From Bacteroidota bacterium (GTDB lineage Bacteria > Bacteroidota > Rhodothermia > Rhodothermales > UBA10348): DNA of 8,820 nucleotides. The notes beneath the pieces were generated by a model that worked only from the letters and a program-made list of their open reading frames with translations, was not told the origin of the DNA and did no database searches. The stretch spans positions 1 through 8,820 of the forward strand of contig SMXK01000186.1 of NCBI GenBank assembly GCA_004356265.1, given 5' to 3'. Positions 1 through 5,874 of this stretch are shown in pieces (the first letter of the stretch is position 1; the number at the start of each line of letters is the position of its first letter). The position numbers were made by a program, and so were the translations under genes.

Positions 1-1467
1 GAAGGAATTCCAGAAGATGACCCTCGAAATCCAGCCACCATCGCCGACAACGTCGGTGACAATGTGGGTGACGTTGCTGGAATGGGCGCCGATTTGTTTG
101 AAAGTTATGTCGGTTCCATTATCGGTACGATGGTATTAGGAGCGGCCTTTATTCCCGCCCTCTCGGCCGCATCCGGGGCTTCAGAAATAGGCGCTGTATT
201 ACTTCCACTGGTTATTGCTGGTGCGGGAATCCTCGTTGCGATCATCGGATCGTTTGCGGTGAAAGTGAAAGAGGGTGATAGCCCGCAGAAAGCGTTGAAT
301 ATTGGCGAGTTCGGTGCGTCGGCGATAATGGCTGTCGTTTCCTACTTCATTATAACAATGATGCTGCCGGAAACATGGTCCGTTGGCGGACGGGATTATA
401 CGTCACTGGGCGTTTATTGGGCTGTAATCATCGGTCTGAGTGCAGGCGTTATGATTGGTCTTGTGACTGAGTTTTACACCTCGACTCACAGGAGTCCGGT
501 AATCGGTATCGCAAAAGCCAGCATTACGGGATCTGCTACAAATATCATCGCAGGCCTCGGGCTTGGAATGTACTCTACCGGTATTCCGGCTATCATTCTC
601 GCCCTCACCATAATTGGTGCGTTCACGTTTTCCGGCATGTATGGAATCGCTATCGCAGCGCTGGGAATGTTATCCGTTACGGGTATTCAGCTTGCTGTTG
701 ACGCTTATGGTCCGATTTGTGACAACGCTGGTGGTATCGCAGAAATGGCAAAGTTGCCCGCTGAAGTTCGCGAACGAACCGATGAATTGGACGCCGTCGG
801 GAACACAACTGCTGCCATCGGGAAGGGATTTGCCATCGGATCCGCTGCTTTGACAGCGCTCGCCTTATTTGCAGCTTTCATGCAACAGGCGGACATTCAG
901 ACCATCGATGTTGCCAATCCGATTATTCTTGCGGGTGTGTTATTAGGTGCGATGTTGCCTTACGTATTCAGCGCTATGGCGATGGCGGCCGTTGGTCGTG
1001 CTGCAGCGGAAATGATTAAGGAAGTCGGACGTCAATTCAGAGAAATACCTGGACTGCGAGAAGGCACGGCAACAGCCGATTTTAAACGCTGTGTAGACAT
1101 CTCTACTAAGGCTGCGCTTCGCGAGATGTTACTACCCGGTATTCTGGCAATTTCCGCTCCGGTATTTATCGGATTCATTGATAAAAGCATGTTAGGCGGA
1201 TTGTTAGTTGGCGTGACAGTTTCCGGTGTTTTGCTTGCAATCTTCCAGTCCAATGCCGGTGGCGCATGGGATAATGCGAAAAAACTCATTGAAGGCGGTA
1301 TTGAGTTCGACGGTGTGACGTACGGAAAGGGAGGTGATGTGCACAAAGCATCTGTCGTCGGCGACACGGTGGGTGACCCGTTGAAGGATACCTCCGGCCC
1401 GAGTTTGAACATCCTGATCAAGTTAATTGCGGTAGTTGCGCTCGTCATTGCTCCGCTGATTCGATAG
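1..1467 (+). CDS. hppA: Membrane-bound K+-dependent, probably Na+-translocating pyrophosphatase, 5' truncated
   Basis: This integral inner-membrane pump hydrolyses pyrophosphate and uses the energy to move Na+ (or Na+ and H+) out of the cytoplasm. The frame is open from base 1, so the start and the N-terminal helices lie outside the window; 488 codons remain. The visible start carries the family active-site signature ([10 protein letters not shown], then [20 protein letters not shown]). The C-terminus has the second signature, [17 protein letters not shown], and ends in a hydrophobic helix. The Glu of ADLFESY (bases 100-102) sits where Na+-pumping members have it; H+-only pumps usually carry it about one helix turn later. 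[14 protein letters not shown] (Ala at 811-813, Gly three residues on) matches the K+-dependent class, while K+-independent enzymes have Lys and Thr there. The residues that separate Na+ from dual Na+/H+ pumps lie partly upstream and cannot be read. A terminator follows, so the next gene is probably a separate unit. Confidence 0.96.
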   Translation, partial: EGIPEDDPRNPATIADNVGDNVGDVAGMGADLFESYVGSIIGTMVLGAAFIPALSAASGASEIGAVLLPLVIAGAGILVAIIGSFAVKVKEGDSPQKALNIGEFGASAIMAVVSYFIITMMLPETWSVGGRDYTSLGVYWAVIIGLSAGVMIGLVTEFYTSTHRSPVIGIAKASITGSATNIIAGLGLGMYSTGIPAIILALTIIGAFTFSGMYGIAIAALGMLSVTGIQLAVDAYGPICDNAGGIAEMAKLPAEVRERTDELDAVGNTTAAIGKGFAIGSAALTALALFAAFMQQADIQTIDVANPIILAGVLLGAMLPYVFSAMAMAAVGRAAAEMIKEVGRQFREIPGLREGTATADFKRCVDISTKAALREMLLPGILAISAPVFIGFIDKSMLGGLLVGVTVSGVLLAIFQSNAGGAWDNAKKLIEGGIEFDGVTYGKGGDVHKASVVGDTVGDPLKDTSGPSLNILIKLIAVVALVIAPLIR

Positions 1468-1484
1468 AAGAAGTATTTGATTCG

Positions 1485-1530
1485 GCGCCCGGGCACATTT
1501 CGGCCCGGGCGCGGTTTCGATCGTCTTTGT
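1485..1530 (+). terminator. Rho-independent-like terminator after hppA
   Basis: A perfect 10-bp GC-rich inverted repeat (GCGCCCGGGC at 1485-1494, GCCCGGGCGC at 1503-1512) encloses an 8-base loop. A moderately T-rich run follows (1515-1533, broken by C and G). It starts 17 bases after the hppA stop. The stem is strong but the T tract is imperfect, so it may act as a terminator or as an mRNA 3'-end stabiliser. Confidence 0.75.
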
Positions 1531-1540
1531 TTTCCCGTCG

Positions 1541-1546
1541 TATATT
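1541..1546 (+). promoter_or_regulatory. Possible -10 element for the E2 gene
   Basis: TATATT lies between the hppA terminator and the E2 start, 26 bases before the ATG, and would give a leader of about 20 bases. No good -35 (TTGACA-like) or Bacteroidota -33 TTTG element sits at the proper distance; TTTG at 1526-1529 is too close. The call rests on one hexamer plus its position. Confidence 0.25.
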
Positions 1547-1572
1547 CGGTCCGCACCAGATTTTAGATTTTC

Positions 1573-3306
1573 ATGGCCAAAGTTGAAGTCACGATGCCCA
1601 AAATGGGCGAGAGTATAACCGAAGGAACGGTGCTTGAATGGCACAAGAATCCTGGTGACTCGATAGAATTGGATGAATCACTTCTGGAAATAGGGACCGA
1701 CAAAGTTGATACAGATGTACCGTCTCCAGCGGCCGGGGTTGTGGCCAAAATCTTGGTCCAGGCTGGTGAAGTTGTTGACGTAGGAACGCTGATCGCGCTG
1801 ATTGAAACTGATGTAAATGCGTCTGTTTCAGAAGAAACTGTCATTGATGACAAAGCCCCCGCTACGACAGAAAGTGAGCAGGCGATTGAGGAGAATCCTG
1901 CCGAGGCCACATCAGCGTCTGCCTCGAAAGAACCGAGTGCGACGACGGATGTCATAATGCCCAAGATGGGCGAAAGTATTGTTGAAGGTACCGTCTTGAC
2001 CTGGGCTAAACAGGTAGGAGATTCAATTGAACTCGACGAAACGCTTTTAGAAATAGCTACAGATAAAGTAGATACAGAGGTGCCCTCGCCCGCAGCCGGT
2101 ATCGTCTCGGAAATTTTAGTGCCCGAAGGAGATACTGTTGAGGTTGGGACGCGTATCGCTGTAATCACGACGTCTGGATCGGTGGTACCCGTATCATCGA
2201 CACCTGCGGTGCCAGCGCCTGGTGCGACGCGAACCACAGCCCCTGTAAAAACAACTGAACCGGCTGCTGCTCCAGTCGAATCGCCGGCTGCTGCAGCCAG
2301 CGCACCCGTTATTGCCCTCACGGATGAGCCTCTTTCCCGGCACCTCCCCGATGGCCGATTTTTATCTCCCTTGGTTCGATCAATTGCCGAAAAAGAAGGT
2401 ATCGGCACCAAAGAGTTATCCGCCATTACGGGGACAGGAACCGGTGGCCGTGTTTCTAAGAAAGACATATTGGCCTACCTCCAGAACAGATCGGCCGCTC
2501 CGGCAGCGAGTCAGTCGATAAGTTCAGGACCTGCTGCCCCGCCCCGCCGAATTCTTTCTGCGGAATTCGCCCTTCCTGCCAAGCAGCCTGGCGAACGTGT
2601 TGAAGTTGTGCCGATGGATCGTATGCGACGGATAATCTCTGAGCATATGACCCGATCTGTGGCAACCTCTGCTCACGTGACATCTTTTGCTGAAGTTGAC
2701 GTAACGCGGCTGGTTCGAGTGCGCGAGACAAACAAAGAAGCATTTATGGCTCGCGAGGGGGTGAAACTTACGTATACTCCGTTTTTTGTATTCGCGGCCG
2801 TTGAGGCTCTGCGTGATCATCCTATCCTGAATGCGTCTATTGTAGACTCAGACGTGCATTACAAAAAAGATTATCACATCGGTATAGCCGTCGCACTCGG
2901 AAAAACAGGACTTGTGGTCCCTGTCATTCACGATGCAGGGCAGAAGAATATTGTCGGTCTTGCGCACGCTGCTGCTGATCTTGCAACACGCACACGCAGT
3001 AAAAAACTTTTACCGGATCAGTTGGCTGGAGGCACGTTTACTGTTACTAATGTGGGTTCACTCGGATCTATAATGGGTACGCCAATCATCAATCAACCGC
3101 AGGTCGGAATTCTGGCGACCGGTGCGATTACCAAGCGCCCAGTTGTTATTGAAGATCCGATTCTGGGAGATTCGATCGCGATCCGAAGCATGATGTACGT
3201 TTCCCTCTCTTATGATCACCGCGTAGTCGACGGAGCGATGGGTTCTTCCTTCCTCGCTAAGTTCAGAAACGTCCTTGAATCTCTGGACCCCAACGAAGAA
3301 TTGTAA
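1573..3306 (+). CDS. Dihydrolipoamide acyltransferase (E2) of a 2-oxo acid dehydrogenase complex, two lipoyl domains
   Basis: This is the core subunit of a 2-oxo acid dehydrogenase complex: it moves an acyl group from E1 via a swinging lipoyl-lysine to CoA. It is complete at 577 aa. Domains in order: lipoyl domain 1 (about 2-80, lipoylated Lys44 in TDKVDT); an acidic/Ala linker; lipoyl domain 2 (about 124-200, Lys165 in TDKVDT), very similar to the first at an exact 121-residue offset; an Ala/Pro linker; the E3/E1-binding domain (about 263-303, RFLSPLVRSIAEKEGI to GGRVSKKDI); a linker; and the catalytic domain (about 342-577) with the active-site DHRVVDG, His549 and Asp553. MAKVEVTMPKMGES is a typical N-terminus and fixes the ATG, although no Shine-Dalgarno is visible. 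The substrate is not settled: succinyl- (sucB), branched-chain (bkdB) or acetyl- (pdhC) transferase are all possible, and no E1 or E3 gene is adjacent. It follows hppA by 105 bases across a terminator. Confidence 0.95.
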   Translation: MAKVEVTMPKMGESITEGTVLEWHKNPGDSIELDESLLEIGTDKVDTDVPSPAAGVVAKILVQAGEVVDVGTLIALIETDVNASVSEETVIDDKAPATTESEQAIEENPAEATSASASKEPSATTDVIMPKMGESIVEGTVLTWAKQVGDSIELDETLLEIATDKVDTEVPSPAAGIVSEILVPEGDTVEVGTRIAVITTSGSVVPVSSTPAVPAPGATRTTAPVKTTEPAAAPVESPAAAASAPVIALTDEPLSRHLPDGRFLSPLVRSIAEKEGIGTKELSAITGTGTGGRVSKKDILAYLQNRSAAPAASQSISSGPAAPPRRILSAEFALPAKQPGERVEVVPMDRMRRIISEHMTRSVATSAHVTSFAEVDVTRLVRVRETNKEAFMAREGVKLTYTPFFVFAAVEALRDHPILNASIVDSDVHYKKDYHIGIAVALGKTGLVVPVIHDAGQKNIVGLAHAAADLATRTRSKKLLPDQLAGGTFTVTNVGSLGSIMGTPIINQPQVGILATGAITKRPVVIEDPILGDSIAIRSMMYVSLSYDHRVVDGAMGSSFLAKFRNVLESLDPNEEL

Positions 3307-3309
3307 TTT

Positions 3310-3329
3310 TTCGGATAACCCTGTCCGAA
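3310..3329 (+). terminator. Weak hairpin just after the E2 gene
   Basis: TTCGGA (3310-3315) and TCCGAA (3324-3329) form a 6-bp stem with an 8-base loop, starting 3 bases after the E2 stop. The sequence downstream is only loosely T-rich (a run of five T at 3340-3344). It could be a weak terminator; the short stem makes this uncertain. Confidence 0.25.
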
Positions 3330-3370
3330 TATGTCGCATTTTTACGTTTACTTCCGTTATTGAGGGAGTC

Positions 3371-3414
3371 AGTCTGATTCATATTGCCGTCCGGGAACGA
3401 AATCAGACTTTCGT
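3371..3414 (+). repeat. Two overlapping inverted repeats upstream of the recombinase gene
   Basis: AGTCTGATT (3371-3379) is the exact reverse complement of AATCAGACT (3401-3409), a 9-bp stem with a 21-base spacer. A second hairpin, ACGAAA (3397-3402) with TTTCGT (3409-3414) and a 6-base loop, shares bases with its right arm, so the two stems cannot form together. They lie 54-97 bases before the recombinase ATG. This could be an operator or an RNA switch in the leader; function is not shown. Confidence 0.45.
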
Positions 3415-3432
3415 CTTGTAACTATCGTACGG

Positions 3433-3442
3433 GATTCGAATC
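3433..3442. repeat. 10-bp palindrome flanked by a direct repeat
   Basis: GATTCGAATC is a perfect palindrome 25 bases before the recombinase ATG. Direct repeats TACGGG flank it (3428-3433 and 3444-3449, 16 bases apart). Such symmetry fits a protein-binding site, perhaps for the recombinase itself, but it is short and could be chance. It also looks like a tRNA T-loop, though no tRNA can be folded here. Confidence 0.3.
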
Positions 3443-3467
3443 ATACGGGTTCTGGTTGGAGAATTCG

Positions 3468-4412
3468 ATGGAAGAGGTCACAAAACAAACTGATCCCACT
3501 GCCGGGTCAGATGCTGGAATTGATTTTTCGGTGTCTGAGCTGCAATTACGCATCCGAGACTTTCTACGGGACTATCTGAGCGAGAGAAGCAAGGAAACCG
3601 TGGGTACTTACAGACGTGCGCTGAACGAATTCAGCCGTTGGTTTGTCCGAACGGACCCTGCCTGCCGATTCCGATCCTCGGATATAGAAGCCTATAAAAC
3701 GTACCTGATGGAAGACAAAGGCCTTCACCAGGTATCCGTCTCGACGTATCTGACGGCTGTTCGCAGACTTTGTCAATACATGGTGGACATCGGGCTCCTG
3801 TCTCATAATCCCGCTCGTGCGGTGAAAGGCAACCGGAGACCTAATTCCCATTCGAGAAAAGTCTTGAGTGCGGACGACGTGACAAAACTGGTTAATTCTC
3901 TTCCACGTGAAACGGAGATCGAGCTTCGCGATCGGGCGATGATCTTCCTGATGCTATTCGCAGGAATGAGCGAGATCGAACTCGTCCGCGCTGACGTTCA
4001 GGATCTTGAACAGACGCTGCTCGGATGGTTTTTACGCACACAAGGGAAGGGCAGAACCGTAAAAGATCAGCAGGTTGCGGTAGATCACGATGTGATAAAT
4101 GCCATAAGGCTGTATCTGGATGCCCGTTCTCGAATTCGTCCGGAAGATCCATTGTTTATATCTCATGGTCACCGCAGTGACGGACAACGGTTGAACACGC
4201 GGTCTATTCGCAGTCGGATAAACCAGCATTTGGAAACAGCAGGCGTTAAAACAACAGGAATATCTCCCCACAGCCTCACGCATACGGCGGCACTCATCTG
4301 GTTGAACAACGGAATGTCCGTGGAAGAGGTTCGTAAAAGAATGCGTCACGGTACGCTCGACACCACGATGATTTATTTCCAGAAGAAGGGACTGTTGTTC
4401 GCATCCAAGTAG
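3468..4412 (+). CDS. Tyrosine recombinase (XerC/XerD-like) fold protein lacking both catalytic arginines
   Basis: This 314-aa protein has the tyrosine recombinase architecture: a SAM-like N-terminal core-binding domain (about 20-115, with ETVGTYRRALNEFSRW and VSVSTYLTAVRRLCQYM), then the catalytic domain (about 130-314). ATG 3468 is preferred because GGAG lies 6 bases before it; a TTG at 3384 in the same frame would give 342 aa but an unconserved-looking N-terminus. Gapless alignment by eye to the XerC box RDRALL...GAGLRLSELVGL gives RDRAMI...FAGMSEIELVRA, so the first catalytic Arg is Ser168. In the second box HxLRH reads HSLTH (268-272), so the second Arg is Thr271. The catalytic Lys194 (GKG), His268, His272, His294 (RMRH) and the nucleophile Tyr303 (IYF) remain. 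Loss of both phosphate-binding arginines predicts little or no strand cleavage, which suggests a DNA-binding or structural role, or a decaying integrase. No frameshift or mobile-element partner is seen. It is convergent with the PorQ gene. Confidence 0.88.
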   Translation: MEEVTKQTDPTAGSDAGIDFSVSELQLRIRDFLRDYLSERSKETVGTYRRALNEFSRWFVRTDPACRFRSSDIEAYKTYLMEDKGLHQVSVSTYLTAVRRLCQYMVDIGLLSHNPARAVKGNRRPNSHSRKVLSADDVTKLVNSLPRETEIELRDRAMIFLMLFAGMSEIELVRADVQDLEQTLLGWFLRTQGKGRTVKDQQVAVDHDVINAIRLYLDARSRIRPEDPLFISHGHRSDGQRLNTRSIRSRINQHLETAGVKTTGISPHSLTHTAALIWLNNGMSVEEVRKRMRHGTLDTTMIYFQKKGLLFASK

Positions 4413-4481
4413 GGTCCCGGAGGAAGGCTCGGACGGGTCGCTTTAGCGGTCACCGATGAAAGTCGCTACGCTTCTCTGTAA

Positions 4482-5579
4482 TTAAAGCCTCGTCCGCACC
4501 GTAAACCGGTGCAGCCCTCCGATCGAAGACCAGGACGAAAAGCCGTAATCGATTCCGATATTGGAAATCCTCAATCCAAAACCGGTCGATACCCCTGAGA
4601 AATCCAGACGCGATTTTAAACTCAACTCGTCGTGACGGCGAAAATTGTAACCAATTCGTACCTGGAAATTACGGCTGAACTGAAACTCGCTTCCTAAGAT
4701 GGTGTGATACATGACTTGTCCGAATGCCGACAAATGATCCGGAGCCTCGCCCAATTCGTTCAACCGAAAGAAAGAGATCGACATTAACAAGGGGATATGA
4801 GCCAGTCTCTTGGACATGCCGACTCGCACATCAATTGGCGGCTTCGAATCCGATCTGCCGATGGACGACATGGTAATTCCAACTTGCTGGACGACCAGGC
4901 CAAACGATAATGCTTTTCGCGAAATCTCGTAAACAAGGCCTCCGTCGATTGTCAGCGCCGAGGCCGATTCATCGTCGAGAGAGCTTCTCAAGAAGTGAAT
5001 GGAGGCTCCTGCCCGTAAACCGGTAATTATTTTCCTGGAAAGACTCATCGCGAGATCGAAGTCTGCGGCCGAAAACGAGCCGTTCCGGTTACCCAATTCG
5101 TCTGTCCGTTCAATCGATCCGAAAGACAAATAGCGAATTCCGATGGCGGCAGTCGTCAGGGAGTCAAGAGTGGTTGCGTACGCTACGGAGCCGGAATTAA
5201 TTCCTGCCAGATGATTCAAGTACGAAATCGAAACAGTTCGGTGCATCGCAGTCGACAATAACGCCGCATTTGAAAACAGGGCGCTGGCATCGGAGGAGAG
5301 GAGAGCCGGCGAACGGCCCCCGAGAGCCATGGATCTCGTAGTCTCGTCCTGTTGTGTTACCGGGAACGACACCGATTCGCGCTGAGCCACTGCTCGATGC
5401 GCGGGTATAAAACTCAGAATGCCAAATACCGCGAGCATGAAGGCACCGATCCCGATTTTATGCGTTCCGGGAGCATGTGCTGCGCAGCGACTGGTGCTGG
5501 ATAATATGTTCGATACGGATGAGATTACGGGCATCGGGTCGCTTCTACACGAGGGCCCATTTGAGGTTCTCCGCATCAC
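4482..5579 (-). CDS. porQ: PorQ-like type IX secretion system / outer-membrane beta-barrel protein
   Basis: PorQ belongs to the PorV/PorQ family of outer-membrane proteins of the Bacteroidota type IX secretion system. The reading is up to 365 aa. After the leader come FPVTQQDETTRSMALGGRSP and DASALFSNAALL, then SYLNHLAGINSGSVAYA, GIRYLSFGSIERTDELGN, a row of alternating hydrophobic strands, and GYNFRRHDEL near the end, all typical of PorQ. The final strands (GFGLRISNIGIDYGFSSW, then HRFTVRTRL) look like barrel closure. The signal peptide core is at residues 41-65 (KIGIGAFMLAVFGILSF, cleavage AVA-Q). The start is uncertain: GTG 5579, ATG 5576 and ATG 5534 all leave a long n-region before it, while ATG 5438 would start inside the hydrophobic core; none has a clear Shine-Dalgarno. 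It ends 69 bases from the recombinase stop, with no convincing terminator between them. It is divergent from secA. A generic PorV/FadL-like protein is the main alternative. Confidence 0.8.
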   Translation of the reverse strand: MMRRTSNGPSCRSDPMPVISSVSNILSSTSRCAAHAPGTHKIGIGAFMLAVFGILSFIPAHRAVAQRESVSFPVTQQDETTRSMALGGRSPALLSSDASALFSNAALLSTAMHRTVSISYLNHLAGINSGSVAYATTLDSLTTAAIGIRYLSFGSIERTDELGNRNGSFSAADFDLAMSLSRKIITGLRAGASIHFLRSSLDDESASALTIDGGLVYEISRKALSFGLVVQQVGITMSSIGRSDSKPPIDVRVGMSKRLAHIPLLMSISFFRLNELGEAPDHLSAFGQVMYHTILGSEFQFSRNFQVRIGYNFRRHDELSLKSRLDFSGVSTGFGLRISNIGIDYGFSSWSSIGGLHRFTVRTRL

Positions 5580-5614
5580 GAATCAATGATGAATCAGCAG
5601 ACAGGAATTGGAAA

Positions 5615-5630
5615 TCAGAGTATATTCTGA
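5615..5630. promoter_or_regulatory. Palindrome overlapping a possible porQ -10 box
   Basis: TCAGA-N6-TCTGA is a 16-bp interrupted palindrome. On the minus strand it contains TATACT (5624-5619), a near-consensus -10 that would start transcription about 30 bases before the longest porQ start. On the plus strand the same bases give TATATT (5621-5626). A matching -35 is poor on both strands (CAAAAA at 17 bp on the minus strand). The arrangement would suit an operator, but the evidence is positional only. Confidence 0.3.
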
Positions 5631-5665
5631 CTTCGGCCCATTTTTTGTCTGTAGTGGTCGACGAT

Positions 5666-5767
5666 ATGCAACGGATGCTTTTGGCGGAGTTTGATGACAG
5701 CTTGTCAGATTGGACTTTATCAGATTGGAGCTTGTCAGATTACGATGTGGCTGATTTTCTATCGTGA
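5666..5767 (+). CDS. Possible small leader ORF with pentapeptide-like repeats, upstream of secA
   Basis: This is a 33-codon ORF starting at ATG 5666 (MQRMLLAEFDD...), with the stop 102 bases before the secA ATG. Its last 22 residues are almost entirely four five-residue units, SLSDW, TLSDW, SLSDY and DVADF, followed by LS. Across units the third-column class (S/A), the Asp and the aromatic are kept while the DNA changes (TGG, TGG, TAC, TTT), which would fit translation. Against it: there is no Shine-Dalgarno, no known family, and the 15-bp periodicity alone would keep the frame. The same frame is open from 5477, but that part is antisense to porQ. The peptide is acidic, has no signal or membrane segment, and does not resemble known arrest motifs such as that of SecM. 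Function unknown. Confidence 0.25.
   Translation: MQRMLLAEFDDSLSDWTLSDWSLSDYDVADFLS
5699..5758 (+). repeat. Four degenerate 15-bp tandem repeats
   Basis: The units are 5699-5713, 5714-5728, 5729-5743 and 5744-5758. The first three share TTRTCAGATT (AGCTTGTCAGATTGG, ACTTTATCAGATTGG, AGCTTGTCAGATTAC); the fourth (GATGTGGCTGATTTT) is more diverged. The period is a multiple of three and the repeats are in frame with the small ORF at 5666-5767. Recurrent TCAGAT could also be a set of binding sites. Confidence 0.8.
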
Positions 5768-5789
5768 CACGTGTGGTAGTTGGTCAACA

Positions 5790-5874
5790 ACTCAATAGTT
5801 TCAGATATATCACAGTTTCGGATACAACACAGCTTTAAGAACAACACAGCTTTAGAAATAATACAGCGGATGCT
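5790..5874 (+). repeat. Five degenerate 17-bp tandem repeats running into the secA start codon
   Basis: The units begin at 5790, 5807, 5824, 5841 and 5858. The third (ACAACACAGCTTTAAGA) and fourth (ACAACACAGCTTTAGAA) agree at 15 of 17 positions. Positions 1, 6, 8 and 9 (A, A, A, G) are the same in all five. The last unit (ATAATACAGCGGATGCT) contains the secA ATG at 5870. Seventeen is not a multiple of three, so the array is unlikely to be coding; it forms most of the secA leader. Confidence 0.75.

Larger units (their letters stand above)
5580..5869. other. Divergent porQ-secA intergenic region
   Basis: These 290 bases must hold the promoters of both genes. They contain the palindrome at 5615-5630, the possible small ORF and its 15-bp repeats, an 8-bp palindrome ACACGTGT (5767-5774), a short inverted repeat AGTTG/CAACT (5778-5782, 5788-5792) and the 17-bp repeats. 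A weak plus-strand promoter for secA might be TTGGTC (5780-5785), 18 bases, then GATATA (5804-5809), which would place its -10 inside the second 17-bp repeat. No RNA gene or Rho-independent terminator is visible. Confidence 0.6.

Noticed and set aside
1032..1556. Minus-strand ORF of 174 codons over the hppA 3' end and terminator
   Set aside because: Antisense to a conserved coding region, runs through the terminator hairpin, and has no recognisable domain.
1594..2110. Long DNA direct repeat inside the E2 gene
   Set aside because: It is explained by the two lipoyl domains, a common duplication in E2 proteins, and the DNA copies have diverged at many silent sites.
1563..2468. Long minus-strand ORF (301 codons) opposite the E2 gene
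   Set aside because: It is Ser/Val/Thr-rich, has internal repeats that mirror the two lipoyl domains, and matches no family; it is the antisense shadow of a clear CDS.
3390..3450. Possible tRNA or tRNA-end att site next to the recombinase (GATTCGAATC resembles a T-loop)
   Set aside because: The T-stem pairs for only two base pairs, no acceptor stem partner or anticodon arm can be found upstream, and there is no second att copy in the window.
3384..3467. TTG start giving a 28-residue longer recombinase
   Set aside because: ATG 3468 has a well-spaced GGAG, the extra residues look unlike a recombinase N-terminus, and the TTG falls within the loop of the 9-bp inverted repeat.
4413..4481. Terminator between the convergent recombinase and porQ genes
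   Set aside because: Only weak pairings (TAGCG/CGCTA with a 15-base loop; CGGACG/CGTCCG reaching into porQ) and no T tract on either strand.
5477..5665. Upstream extension of the small repeat ORF
   Set aside because: The first 100 bases are antisense to the porQ signal-peptide region and the encoded sequence looks random; only the part from ATG 5666 has any pattern.
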